This document shows positions 8,708-19,221 of a stretch of 64,000 nt of DNA, piece after piece. The position numbers were made by a program, and so were the translations under genes. The notes beneath the pieces are model-generated. The model was not told the origin of the DNA. It made no database searches and worked only from the letters and a program-made list of their open reading frames with translations. Every line of letters begins with the position of its first letter. Position 1 is the first letter of the stretch. This DNA is from Streptomyces fulvorobeus (lineage in GTDB: Bacteria > Actinomycetota > Actinomycetes > Streptomycetales > Streptomycetaceae): positions 682,001-746,000 of the forward strand of contig NZ_BLWC01000001.1 in NCBI RefSeq assembly GCF_013167895.1. Reading direction: 5' to 3'.

Positions 8708-9238
8708 ATGGCCGAGCAGGCGTTGATCATGGGTATGGGCGGCACGGAGCCGGACATCGACGCGGACGCCTTCGTGGCGCCGACCGCCGTGGTGATCGGT
8801 GAGGTCACGATGGCCCCGGGCTCCAGCGTCTGGTACCACGCGGTGCTCCGTGCCGACTGCGGCCCCATCAGCCTGGGTCCCGACAGCAACATCCAGGACA
8901 ACTGCAGCGTGCACACCGATCCCGGTTTCCCGCTCAGTGTCGGCGCCCGGGTGTCGGTCGGCCACAACGCGGTCCTGCACGGCTGCACGATCGAGGACGA
9001 CGTCCTGATCGGCATGGGCGCCACGGTGCTCAACGGCGCGCACATCGGTACGGGGTCGCTGGTCGCGGCGCAGGCCCTCGTACCGCAGGGGATGCGGGTC
9101 CCGCCGAACTCCCTCGTCGCCGGGGTGCCCGCCAGGGTGAAGCGGGAGCTGACCGAGGAGGAGCGCGAGGGCGTCAGGTTCAACGCGGCCGGTTACGTGG
9201 AACTGGCGAAGGCCCACCGCCAGGAGCACGCGGGCTGA
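8708..9238 (+). CDS. gamma-carbonic anhydrase family protein
   Basis: The protein has 176 residues from the ATG at 8708, with GGAGGAG-like sequence upstream. It folds as a left-handed beta-helix of hexapeptide repeats. The three His expected as metal ligands are seen in CSVHTDPG and in VGHNAVLHGC, the pattern of the CamH/YrdA-type gamma-class family. Many such proteins lack measured anhydrase activity, so the catalytic role is only inferred. It faces the thioesterase gene, with a GC-rich hairpin between them. Confidence 0.9.
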   Translation: MAEQALIMGMGGTEPDIDADAFVAPTAVVIGEVTMAPGSSVWYHAVLRADCGPISLGPDSNIQDNCSVHTDPGFPLSVGARVSVGHNAVLHGCTIEDDVLIGMGATVLNGAHIGTGSLVAAQALVPQGMRVPPNSLVAGVPARVKRELTEEEREGVRFNAAGYVELAKAHRQEHAG

Positions 9239-9251
9239 GTGAGCGGGACCT

Positions 9252-9321
9252 GGCCGCCGGTGCGCGGGCCCGGTTCAGTCGGTAGCCGGCACGGCCACCG
9301 GGCCCGGCCCGCGCGGCGGCT
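9252..9321. terminator. imperfect long hairpin between convergent genes
   Basis: Arms at about 9252-9273 and 9298-9321 share GCCGCCG and GGGCCCGG blocks in inverted order with a bulge. Position between two convergent stops suggests a bidirectional terminator. Confidence 0.4.
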
Positions 9322-9403
9322 CCGTCACCCACCGCGCGCCCGTCGGCGAACGGCGGGCAGCCTACCCGCGCCCGGCAGCCCGCGGGGCCGCCATGAGCGC
9401 AGG

Positions 9404-9856
9404 TCAGCTCTTCGGGCGCAGGGTCCAGACGACGGTCATCTCGCCGGTCACAGCGCCGTCCGCCCGCCGGATCTCGACGGTGACGGGGAATTCGGGCCGG
9501 CTGCCCGCGTCGAGCTCGGCGACGACGTCGGTGGCGGGCCTGCCGAGGGTGGCGGTCGCGGTGACCTCGCCCATGGCCAGCTTCCGGTAACCGATCTCCG
9601 CCGACACGGCGAGCGGCACCGCACGCGAGAGCTGGTCGCCGAAGGCCGCGATGACGATGGCGCCGCTCGCGGACTCGGCGAGCGTGAACATCGCTCCGGC
9701 GTGCGGTCCGCCTACGTGGTTGTGGTAATCGGCCTGGTCGGGCAGGCGGACGACCGCCCGGTCCGGGGTCGCCTCCAGGAACTCCAGGTTGAGGGTCCTG
9801 GCCATCGGAACCGTCGCGACGAGCATCTCGCCGACTGTCATCTGTTCAGCACTCAT
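9404..9856 (-). CDS. hotdog-fold thioesterase (DUF4442/PaaI-like)
   Basis: The protein has 150 residues from the ATG at 9856. It carries the hotdog fold: the central helix region HNHVGGPHAGAMFTLAESASGAIV (residues about 48-70) and a C-terminal sheet with EIRRADGAVTGEMTVVWTLRP. It resembles the DUF4442 members of the PaaI-like thioesterase superfamily, which hydrolyse acyl-CoA. The substrate is unknown. It is divergent from the repeat-rich membrane protein. Confidence 0.85.
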   Translation of the reverse strand: MSAEQMTVGEMLVATVPMARTLNLEFLEATPDRAVVRLPDQADYHNHVGGPHAGAMFTLAESASGAIVIAAFGDQLSRAVPLAVSAEIGYRKLAMGEVTATATLGRPATDVVAELDAGSRPEFPVTVEIRRADGAVTGEMTVVWTLRPKS

Positions 9857-9950
9857 ACCCGAAGGCTACTCATGAGTAGCTTCCTTTGGCCATCCCCTCG
9901 CGGGGGCCGGGCGTAGCAGCGGCGGCACGGCCCCTCTATGGTTACTGGCC

Positions 9951-10981
9951 ATGTGGCCAGGACAGCAACCGCCCGGGGCGAGCAGAACCCGCAGGACCCG
10001 AACCCGTACCAGCAGCCGGGTTACCAGCAGCCGAATCCGTATCAGCAGCCGGGATACCAGCAGCCCGGGTACCAGCAACCCGGTCAGCCGGGGTACCCGC
10101 AGCCCAATCCCTACCAGCAGCCGACCGCGCCGCAGTACGCCGTTCCGGGGCAGCCCGGCGGCCCGAAGGGCGGCGGTGACCGGAAGAAGACGGTGATCAC
10201 CGCGATCGTCGCCGCGGCCGCGGTCGTCGCGACGGCGGTCGTCACCGGTGTGATCGTCCTTGGCGAGGACGACGAGAAGGGCGGCACGACCGTCGCCGAC
10301 GACAAGAAGTCGTCCGCGTCGGCGAAGCCGTCGACCACCACGTCCGCTCCCGCCGGAAATCCGCGGGGCGGCGCGGACGCCGAACCGCTGATCCCGGGAT
10401 GGAAGGTCGTCACCAACCCGAAGTGGGGCACGCAGTTCGACGTACCCGGTGACTGGGAGGTCGCCGGTACGGGCATGATCTCCGGTTTCGAGGACGTCAA
10501 GAACCCCGAGGGACCGCCCGCCGTCGGCTTCTCCGCCCCGGCCTTCTACAAGAGCAAGTGGTGCGTCGACGACGCGGACAAGGACGGCAGCAAGGAGGAC
10601 ACCGGCCTCGCCGGTACCGGCACCAAGGGCGCCCAGGGCGCGAAGAGCACCGACGAGGCCGCCAAGAACGAGGCGGGCAACTGGGTGTGGGCCGCCTACG
10701 CCCAGGAGGAGCCCAAGGGCACCGTGAAGGTCGGCGAGCCCAAGCCGTACACCACCAAGTCGGGCCTCTCCGGCAGTGTGGTGACCGCCACCGCGGCGGG
10801 CGTGGCCAAGAAGGAGAAGTGCGACACCGACGGGAAGTCGATCGCCTTCACCTTCACGAACGCCAAGAAGGAGTACTCGACCTGGGTCCTGTACGCCAAC
10901 GCGGGCGTCGACGACGAGCTCCCGGACACCACCATCCAGCAGATCCTCAGCACGGTACGGCTGGCGAAGTCCACTTCCTGA
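9951..10981 (+). CDS. membrane protein with Q/P/G/Y-rich repeats, apparent frameshift near the start
   Basis: The first third is a low-complexity tail of [11 protein letters not shown]-type repeats (9990-10145). One membrane segment follows ([22 protein letters not shown], about 10192-10260). A Ser/Thr-rich linker leads to an outer domain of about 200 residues that I do not recognise. The present sequence reads in frame only from an ATG at 9938, which gives an odd N-terminus. The ATG at 9951 starts with MWPGQQPPG, the usual N-terminus of such proteins, but then leaves frame. One extra G in the run at 9975-9978 would join it to [10 protein letters not shown]. The outer domain is probably exported. 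Confidence 0.75.
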
Positions 10982-10988
10982 CCCCTGG

Positions 10989-11014
10989 CCCCTCCTCGAT
11001 TTGTCGGGGAGGGG
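10989..11014 (+). terminator. intrinsic-type terminator
   Basis: CCCCTCCTCG (10989-10998) pairs fully, with one G-U pair, to CGGGGAGGGG (11005-11014) around a 6-base loop, 8 bp after the stop of the repeat-rich membrane protein. A TTG at 11001 lies in its loop, an argument against starting the next gene there. Confidence 0.75.
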
Positions 11015-11036
11015 TTCCGGTGGCGATAGTCCCCTG

Positions 11037-12380
11037 GTGACCTCCGCCTCCCTGCCTCCCGCCCCCGCCGCCCGCCCTGCCGGTGCCGGCCGAAACTACG
11101 GTCTGCTCACCGCCGCCGCGATCATCACGAGCCTGGGTACCCACGGCGCGCTGATCGCGGCGGCGTTCGCGGTCCTGGAGTCGGGAGGTGACGGTGGCGA
11201 CGTCGGACTGGTCGCCGCTGCCCGCACCGCGCCGCTGGTGCTCTTCCTGCTCATCGGCGGCGCGATAGCCGACCGGCTGCCCCGCCACCGGGTCATGGTG
11301 GCCGCGAACGCCCTGAACTGCGTGTCGCAGGCCGTCTTCGCCTGGCTGGTCCTGACCGGCGACCCGCAGCTGTGGCAGATGATGCTGCTGACCGCCCTCT
11401 GCGGCACGGGGCAGGCGTTCTTCAACCCCGCGGCCGAGGGCATGCTGATGTCCAGCGTCGACGCCGAGCACGCCAGTCGCGCCTTCGCGCTCTTCCGGAT
11501 GTCGATGCACGGCGCGGCCATCGGTGGCGCGGCGCTGGGCGGGGCGATGATCGCGGCCATGGACCCGGGGTGGGTCCTCGCCGTCGACGCCGCCGCCTTC
11601 GCCGTCGCGGGAGCGCTCCGGGCGTTCCTCGACGTGAGCCACATCCCCGTGCGCGCGGCGGGCGGCGGACTGCTCTCCGATCTGCGCGAGGGCTGGGACG
11701 AGTTCATCGGCCGCCCCTGGCTGTGGGCGATCGTGGCGCAGTTCTCCGTGGTCGTGGCGGTCGTCGCCGCCGCCGAGTCGGTCTACGGACCCCTGGTCGC
11801 CCGCGACGAGCTCGGCGGCGCCGCGCCCTGGGGACTCGCGCTGGCCGCGTTCGGCGTCGGCACCCTGGCCGGGGCGGTGCTGATGATGCGCTGGAAGCCC
11901 CGGAGGCTGCTGCTGGCCGGGACCCTGTGCGTGTTCCCGCTCGCCCTGCCCTCGGCGGCGCTGGCGGTGCCGCTCCCGGTGTCCGGCCTGGCCGCGGTGA
12001 TGTTCGTGAGCGGCGTCGCGATCGAGGTGTTCGGTGTCTCCTGGATGACGGCGATGCACCAGGAGATCCCGGAGGAGAAGCTGTCGCGGGTGTCGGCCTA
12101 CGACTGGTTCGGCTCCGTCGCCATGGTTCCGCTCTCCACCGCGCTGGCCGGCCCGGTCGAGGGACTCGTCGGCCGCAGCCAGGCGCTGTGGGGGTGCGCG
12201 GCGCTGGTCGTGCTGGTGACGGCGCTCGTGCTGTTCGTACCCGACGTGCGCAATCTGACGCGCCGTACGGGCGGCGGCACGGGCAAGGAACTCGTGCAGG
12301 ACGCCGCGGAGCTGCCGTCCGCGAGGCTGCCCGCGGTGGCCTCAGCCGATGCCGAAGGCACCGGCAGGGGGCTCGGGTGA
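11037..12380 (+). CDS. MFS transporter (Bcr/EntS-like)
   Basis: The protein has 447 residues from the GTG at 11037. An alternative TTG at 11001 lies inside the preceding terminator. Hydrophobic segments run throughout. The loop after segment two has ADRLPRHRVMVAANALNCVSQ, the typical MFS motif A position. The overall pattern resembles the enterobactin-exporter/MFS_3 group. The substrate is unknown. Its 3' end overlaps by 39 bp the convergent spermidine-synthase-like gene. Confidence 0.88.
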   Translation: MTSASLPPAPAARPAGAGRNYGLLTAAAIITSLGTHGALIAAAFAVLESGGDGGDVGLVAAARTAPLVLFLLIGGAIADRLPRHRVMVAANALNCVSQAVFAWLVLTGDPQLWQMMLLTALCGTGQAFFNPAAEGMLMSSVDAEHASRAFALFRMSMHGAAIGGAALGGAMIAAMDPGWVLAVDAAAFAVAGALRAFLDVSHIPVRAAGGGLLSDLREGWDEFIGRPWLWAIVAQFSVVVAVVAAAESVYGPLVARDELGGAAPWGLALAAFGVGTLAGAVLMMRWKPRRLLLAGTLCVFPLALPSAALAVPLPVSGLAAVMFVSGVAIEVFGVSWMTAMHQEIPEEKLSRVSAYDWFGSVAMVPLSTALAGPVEGLVGRSQALWGCAALVVLVTALVLFVPDVRNLTRRTGGGTGKELVQDAAELPSARLPAVASADAEGTGRGLG

Positions 12381-13187
12381 GGCGACCGCCTCGCTGTCCC
12401 GTACCGGCCGCGCGTCGCCGATGAGCCGGGCCAGCCCGGCCCCGTACTCCACCCGGGCCGGGAACGCGTCGCCCGCGCAGAGGCGGGTCAGCGGTCCGGT
12501 GTCCAGGGCCCTGTGCGAGGCGGCCAGCACGACGTTGCCGAACCGCCGGCCGCGCAGCACGGCGGGTTCGGCGATGAGGAGGAGTTCATCGAAGACGGCC
12601 GCGAAGGTGGCCAGTTGCGAGCGGAGGAAGCCGAACGGCGTGCCGTCCGCCAGGTTCGCCGCGTAGATCCCGTCCTGGCGCAGGACCCGTCCCGCGGCTC
12701 GCGCGTACTCGACGGACGTGAGGTGGGCCGGCACCCGGGAGCCGCCGAAGACGTCGGCGATCAGGACGTCCGCCGAAGCCGGCGGCGCCTGTTCCAGCCA
12801 GGCGCGGGCGTCCGTGCCGTGCACGGCGATCCCGGCCCCCGCGGGCAGCGGCAGGTGTTCGGCGACCAGCGCCAGCAGCCCTCGGTCGGCCTCCACCACC
12901 TCCTGGCGCGAACCGGGCCGGGTGGCGGCGGCGTAACGCGGCAGGGTGAGGGCGCCGCCTCCGAGGTGGAGCACGTCCAGGGCGGTGCGGGGAGCGGCCG
13001 CGCAGTCCAGGACGTGGGCGAGGCGCCGTACGTACTCGAACTCCAGGTACGCCGGGTCGTCCAGGTCCACGTAGGACTGCGGGGCGCCGTCGACCGTGAG
13101 CAGCCAGGCCCGGTCGCGGTCCACGTCGGGCAGGAGCCGCGCGGTGCCGTGGTCGACCTGGCGGATGACGGGTATCGGCTCGTTCAC
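12342..13187 (-). CDS. spermidine-synthase-like (fused SAM-fold) protein
   Basis: The protein has 281 residues from the ATG at 13187. The Rossmann core shows LDVLHLGGGALTLPRYAAA (about residues 67-86), EVVEADRGLLALV and DVLIADVFGG, matching spermidine-synthase-like methyltransferase-fold proteins common in actinobacteria. The N-terminal PQSYVDLDDPAYLEFEY segment fits the family. Polyamine synthesis is not proven; many homologues have unknown function. It converges on the MFS gene and lies downstream of the tuf3 terminator. Confidence 0.8.
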   Translation of the reverse strand: MNEPIPVIRQVDHGTARLLPDVDRDRAWLLTVDGAPQSYVDLDDPAYLEFEYVRRLAHVLDCAAAPRTALDVLHLGGGALTLPRYAAATRPGSRQEVVEADRGLLALVAEHLPLPAGAGIAVHGTDARAWLEQAPPASADVLIADVFGGSRVPAHLTSVEYARAAGRVLRQDGIYAANLADGTPFGFLRSQLATFAAVFDELLLIAEPAVLRGRRFGNVVLAASHRALDTGPLTRLCAGDAFPARVEYGAGLARLIGDARPVRDSEAVASPEPPAGAFGIG

Positions 13188-13220
13188 TCCGCCATTGTGC
13201 GGGTGCGGACGTGAGGTGCC

Positions 13221-13262
13221 GTACCCGCCTCCCGGCCCTTGAGAGGGCCGGGAGGCGGGTAC
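13221..13262 (-). terminator. strong terminator of tuf3
   Basis: GTACCCGCCTCCCGGCCC (13221-13238) and its exact complement at 13245-13262 form an 18-bp perfect stem with a 6-base loop, starting 7 bp beyond the tuf3 stop. Confidence 0.9.
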
Positions 13263-13268
13263 GCACGG

Positions 13269-14438
13269 TCAGAGCAGTGCGGTGACCGTTCCGGCGCCGA
13301 CCGTCCGGCCGCCCTCACGGATCGCGAAGCCGAGGCCGGGCTCCAGCGGGAGGTCACGGCCGAGCTCGACGGTCATGGTGACCGTCTCCCCAGGGCGCGC
13401 CACCGCCGCGTCCCCGAGGTCGACGTCTCCGACGACATCGGCGGTACGGATGTAGAACTGCGGCCGGTACCCGGTGGTGACCGGGGTGGTGCGGCCCCCT
13501 TCCCGCCCCGACAGGACGTACACCTGGGCGGTGAAGCGGCGGCTGGGACTGGTACTCCCCGGCGCCGCCACGACGTGGCCGCGCCGGACCCGGTCGCGCT
13601 CCACCCCGCGCAGCAGCAGCGCGACGTTGTCGCCGGCCTCGGCCGACTCCATCGGCCTGCCGAAGGTCTCCAGACCGGTGACGACCGTCTCGGTGTCCGC
13701 GCCCAGCACCGCGACCCGGTCACCGACGCGGACCGTGCCGCGCTCGACGGCTCCCGTGACGACCGTGCCTCGGCCGGTGATGGTCAGCACGTTCTCGACG
13801 GGCAGCAGGAACGGCGCGTCGGTGTAGCGGACCGGCATCGGTACGTACGTGTCGACGGCGTCGAGCAGTCCCTCGATCGACGCTGTCCAGCGCGGGTCGC
13901 CCTCCAGCGCGCCCAGCCCCGACACCCGCACGACGGGGACGGTGTCGCCGCCGTACCCGTGCGCGGACAGCAGGTCACGGACCTCCAGCTCGACCAGGTC
14001 GGTCAGCTCGGGGTCACCCGCCTCGGCCTTGTTGAGGGCGACGACGATGTGGTCGACGCCCACCTGACGGGCGAGCAGGACGTGCTCGGCGGTCTGCGGC
14101 ATGACCCCGTCCAGGGCCGAGACGACGAGGATCGCCCCGTCGAGCTGCGCCGCCCCTGTGACCATGTTCTTGATGTAGTCGGCGTGGCCCGGCATGTCGA
14201 CATGCGCGTAGTGCCGGGTGTCGGTCTCGTACTCGACGTGCGCGAGGTCGATGGTGATGCCCCGCCGCGCCTCCTCGGGTGCCCGGTCGATCCGGTCGAA
14301 CGGTACGAACGTGCCGGTCCCCCGGTCGCTGAGGACCTTGGTGATGGCGGCGGTCAGGGTGGTCTTGCCGTGGTCGACGTGGCCCATGGTGCCGATGTTG
14401 AGGTGCGGCTTGGTGCGCACGTATGCCGTCTTGGGCAT
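13269..14438 (-). CDS. tuf3: elongation factor Tu, divergent EF-Tu3 type
   Basis: The protein has 389 residues from the ATG at 14438, with GAGGAA upstream. GTPase motifs are present: GHVDHGKT (19-26), RGITI (59-63) and DMPGH (81-85). The guanine-specificity motif reads NKAE (136-139) rather than the usual NKxD. Domains 2 and 3 follow, ending in [15 protein letters not shown]. The sequence is clearly more divergent than a housekeeping EF-Tu and matches the EF-Tu3 class of Streptomyces. That class is known as a stress or elfamycin-linked extra copy in some species. It stands alone, not in a str operon, with a strong terminator after it. Confidence 0.92.
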   Translation of the reverse strand: MPKTAYVRTKPHLNIGTMGHVDHGKTTLTAAITKVLSDRGTGTFVPFDRIDRAPEEARRGITIDLAHVEYETDTRHYAHVDMPGHADYIKNMVTGAAQLDGAILVVSALDGVMPQTAEHVLLARQVGVDHIVVALNKAEAGDPELTDLVELEVRDLLSAHGYGGDTVPVVRVSGLGALEGDPRWTASIEGLLDAVDTYVPMPVRYTDAPFLLPVENVLTITGRGTVVTGAVERGTVRVGDRVAVLGADTETVVTGLETFGRPMESAEAGDNVALLLRGVERDRVRRGHVVAAPGSTSPSRRFTAQVYVLSGREGGRTTPVTTGYRPQFYIRTADVVGDVDLGDAAVARPGETVTMTVELGRDLPLEPGLGFAIREGGRTVGAGTVTALL

Positions 14439-14806
14439 GGCTGATTCCTCGCGGTTCGCGGTTCGAAGCTGAGTGGGAGACCCCAGGGCCCGGCCGACCC
14501 TCCCCTTACGGGGTCCGCCGGACTGTCGGGGGAGGGTCAGCTTCGGGCGCCGCCGATGGGCGCTGCCACGGCCGTCGCGGTGGGTACGGCAGCCTTCGGC
14601 GCGTCCGCGACTGCGGACGGCGCTGCGGGGAAGGCGTACCGGAACATGCCCCGATCATGGCGGGGCGGCGCGGTCCGCGTCGAACGGTTTTCGCCCGCCA
14701 CGGACGCGCTCCCCTGCGGCGGTGCGGATGACAAGGCGGCGGAGGCCGCGCCTCTGCCGCACGGCCTTGACGACGATCACACAGGGCTTTCGGTTACTCT
14801 CCCCAG
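14439..14806. promoter_or_regulatory. divergent control region of tuf3, with a structured inverted repeat
   Basis: This 368-bp gap between tuf3 and the TVP38-like gene holds no convincing gene. Inverted repeats stand out. GACCCTCCCC (14496-14505) pairs with GGGGAGGGTC (14529-14538), and CGAAGCTGA (14464-14472) pairs with TCAGCTTCG (14537-14545). The right arms nearly abut. On the minus strand they would fold in the tuf3 leader about 25-107 bases upstream of its start. A weak Ala-rich small frame (14537-14734, minus) ends at the hairpin; I do not call it a gene. Confidence 0.5.
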
Positions 14807-15517
14807 ATGTTCGACCCCGTCCCCGCCGCCCGGCCCGCCGGCGGTCTCGCAGTGCGCTGTACGAGGGCGCTGCTCTCGCCGTGGTCCCGGTTGTCGCTGC
14901 TCGCGGCGGTGCTGCTGGCCGCCGCGTCCACGATGCTGCTGTTCGAACCGCAGCGGCTCCTCGCCTCCGGCTGGCCGCCCGAACTGACGGGCGGTACGGC
15001 GGCGATGGTGTTCGCCCTCGCGTACGGCGCGTGCACCGTGGCGTTCGTACCCCGTCCGCTGCTGAATCTCGCGGCGGGCGCCCTGTTCGGCGCCCAGGCC
15101 GGGCTGGGCGCCGCGCTCGCGGGCACGGTGCTCGGGGCGGGCGTCTCCTTCACGCTGGGCCGTGTATTGGGGCAGGACGCGCTCCGTACGCTGTTGCGCG
15201 GCCGGTGGATGAAGGCCGCGGACGGACTGCTCAGCCGGCACGGTTTCCGGTCGATGCTCGCGCTGCGGCTCTTCCCGGGTGTCCCGTTCGCCGCGGCCAA
15301 CTACTGTGCGGCGACCTCGCGCATGGGCTATCCGCCGTTCCTGCTGGCCACCGGACTGGGCTCGATCCCGAACACCGCCGCGTACGTCATCGCGGGCAGT
15401 GAGGCGTCCTCCCCCACCTCTCCCGCGTTCCTGGCGGCGATGGGCTTCATCGTGCTGTCGGGCGCGGGCGCGGCCCTGGTCGCCTGGCGCAGGCGCCACC
15501 GGCTGGGCGGCGGCTGA
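14807..15517 (+). CDS. TVP38/TMEM64 (DedA-like) membrane protein
   Basis: The protein has 236 residues from the ATG at 14807. Several membrane segments are visible, with LSLLAAVLLAAASTMLLF first. The core has NLAAGALFGAQAGLGAALAGTVLGAGVSFTLGR and the LRLFPGVPFAAANYCAA stretch, which are family hallmarks of SNARE-associated/VTT-domain proteins. These proteins are linked to membrane lipid handling, and some act as phospholipid scramblases or undecaprenyl-phosphate flippases (known for relatives). The nearby uppP, about 200 bp on, makes an undecaprenyl-phosphate link attractive but unproven. Confidence 0.85.
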   Translation: MFDPVPAARPAGGLAVRCTRALLSPWSRLSLLAAVLLAAASTMLLFEPQRLLASGWPPELTGGTAAMVFALAYGACTVAFVPRPLLNLAAGALFGAQAGLGAALAGTVLGAGVSFTLGRVLGQDALRTLLRGRWMKAADGLLSRHGFRSMLALRLFPGVPFAAANYCAATSRMGYPPFLLATGLGSIPNTAAYVIAGSEASSPTSPAFLAAMGFIVLSGAGAALVAWRRRHRLGGG

Positions 15518-15720
15518 TCCGCTCGTTCCCGGCGGTCGTGGCGGGCGGCGGGGGGCAGGAGGAAGCGTGTTCACCGACAGGCGATACGCTGCCCGCGACC
15601 GACGAAGGATCTCCGGGGCGCAGCCGTCCCGTCCCTCGATGACCGCACTCCGCACGGTGCCGACGGACTTTTCACGTCCGTCGGCCGATGCATGATCACC
15701 TCCGGGATGGCCTTAGCCCC

Positions 15721-16596
15721 ATGAGCTGGTTCGAATCATTCGTCCTGGGCCTCGTTCAGGGACTGACCGAGTTCCTGCCGATCTCCTCCAGCGCCCACCT
15801 GCGGCTCACCGCGGCTTTCGCGGGCTGGCACGACCCGGGTGCGGCGTTCACCGCCATCACCCAGATCGGCACGGAGACGGCGGTCCTCATCTACTTCCGC
15901 AAGGACATCGCGCGGATCGTCTCCGCCTGGTTCCGTTCGCTGACGAACGCCTCCCTGCGCAGCGACCACGACGCCCAGATGGGCTGGCTGGTCATCGTCG
16001 GCTCGATCCCCATCGGCGTGCTGGGAGTGACGTTCAAGGACCAGATCGAGGGGCCGTTCCGCGACCTCCGTCTGATCGCGACCACTCTGATCGGGATGGG
16101 CATCGTCCTCGGGATCGCCGACCGCCTCGCCGCCCGCGACGAGGCCGGCGGTAAGCACCGCGCGGTCAGGGAGCGCAAGTCCCTCAAGGAACTGGGCATC
16201 AGGGACGGCCTGATCTTCGGCTTCTGCCAGGCGATGGCGCTGGTTCCGGGCGTCTCGCGCTCCGGCGCGACGATCAGCGGTGGTCTGCTGATGGGCTACA
16301 CCCGCGAGGCGGCGGCCCGGTACTCGTTCCTCCTCGCGATCCCCGCCGTGCTCGCCTCGGGCCTCTTCGAACTGAAGGACGCGGGCGAGGGCGGCCATGT
16401 GTCCTGGGGGCCGACGATCTTCGCGACGTTCATCGCCTTCGGCGTGGGTTACGCGGTCATCTCGTGGTTCATGAAATTCATCTCCACCAAGAGCTTCATG
16501 CCGTTCGTCATCTACCGCGTGCTGCTGGGCATCCTGCTGTTCGTGCTGATCGGCGCCGGCGTACTGAGCCCGCACGCGGGCGAATCCGGCGGCTGA
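15721..16596 (+). CDS. uppP: undecaprenyl-diphosphate phosphatase
   Basis: The protein has 291 residues. The ATG at 15721 gives the family start (SWFESFVLGLVQGLTEFLPISSSAH); a longer frame from 15688 adds a non-conserved leader. Active-site regions are the EFLPISSSAH motif near residue 16-25 and PGVSRSGAT around residue 178. The rest is a polytopic inner-membrane protein. It dephosphorylates undecaprenyl pyrophosphate to recycle the lipid carrier for peptidoglycan, and such proteins can confer bacitracin resistance. Confidence 0.95.
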   Translation: MSWFESFVLGLVQGLTEFLPISSSAHLRLTAAFAGWHDPGAAFTAITQIGTETAVLIYFRKDIARIVSAWFRSLTNASLRSDHDAQMGWLVIVGSIPIGVLGVTFKDQIEGPFRDLRLIATTLIGMGIVLGIADRLAARDEAGGKHRAVRERKSLKELGIRDGLIFGFCQAMALVPGVSRSGATISGGLLMGYTREAAARYSFLLAIPAVLASGLFELKDAGEGGHVSWGPTIFATFIAFGVGYAVISWFMKFISTKSFMPFVIYRVLLGILLFVLIGAGVLSPHAGESGG

Positions 16597-16740
16597 AACA
16601 GGGCCGTACAGGTAGCGCTATCGAGCGTTTCCTAGCGCCTGATTGCAGCACCACGCCATGATCATCTCCCACTCATCTCCCCCCGGGGAGGCGGGATACG
16701 CCCCACTAGGACGTGCGCGTCCGCAAAGTAGGGGATGACG

Positions 16741-16774
16741 CGGAAGGTCCCGCACGGCAGTGCGGGACCTTCCG
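16741..16774. terminator. strong terminator hairpin
   Basis: CGGAAGGTCCCGCA (16741-16754) and its exact complement (16761-16774) make a 14-bp stem with a 6-base loop. It lies 144 bp after uppP and just beyond the end of the decayed minus-strand frame, so it could serve either side. Confidence 0.75.
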
Positions 16775-16792
16775 TACAGAGGGTGGAGCGGG

Positions 16793-17149
16793 TCAGCTGA
16801 GGTTCATGTCCCGCCTAGGCCGCGACCCTCGCCACGAGGAAACGCAGCCGCTCATCCCCCGTGTCCCAGGCATCGCCGGTGAGGTCGGCCGGCTGTAGGG
16901 CCAGGCGTCCGGGTCCAGGGCGATCCGGGTGAACTCCGAGCTGCCGACCAGGTCCCTGGCGAGCCGTCGAAAACACGAGGACGGGGGGGCTTCCACTGCG
17001 ACCTCGACGACATCGCAAGCCTGGTGTCGGCCGACCTCGACCCGGCGCTCAAGCTGACGTGCACCACTCCTGCGAAGCAGCTCGTCCATGGACCACGTCG
17101 TCCAGATCCACACCGAGATGATCACCGGCCTCCGGCTCCTCTGACCCAC
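16793..17149 (-). pseudogene. unrecognised broken frame in a decayed region
   Basis: This 16.6-17.2 kb stretch has no intact gene. On the minus strand, one frame carries SSEFTRIALDPDAWP. The next frame (16815-17018) continues sensibly with LQPADLTGDAWDTGDERLRFLVARVAA and a stop. Adding one C to the CCC tract at about 16907 joins them, as in other frameshifts here. The plus strand also has a gene-like tail, MDHVVQIHTEMITGLRLL, ending at 17144. I do not recognise either, and the coding strand is uncertain. Confidence 0.3.
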
Positions 17150-17260
17150 ACGGGCCGAGTGAGAGATCCGGTCGCTCGACTATGCTGACGCCAGCGTTGC
17201 GCCCGTGTCCGCGATCCGGGATGAGGGCCCCTGAACTCTTCGAGGCGCCTGGAGGAAGCC

Positions 17261-19185
<1,925 letters not shown>

Positions 19186-19208
19186 CGGCCCCGGGGTGGC
19201 CGGGGCCG
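19186..19208. terminator. bidirectional terminator between aldO and the GH51 gene
   Basis: CGGCCCCGG (19186-19194) and CCGGGGCCG (19200-19208) form a perfect 9-bp stem with a 5-base loop, directly after the aldO stop and 14 bp beyond the end of the convergent gene. Confidence 0.7.
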
Positions 19209-19221
19209 CCCGGTGGCCGGC

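Noticed and set aside
9990-10145. Repeat array of non-coding type
   Set aside because: The repeats are in frame and code for QQPGY units of a protein tail.
14537-14734. 65-residue Ala-rich small frame upstream of tuf3
   Set aside because: No ribosome site, low complexity, no family resemblance; ends exactly at a hairpin but is not convincing as a gene.
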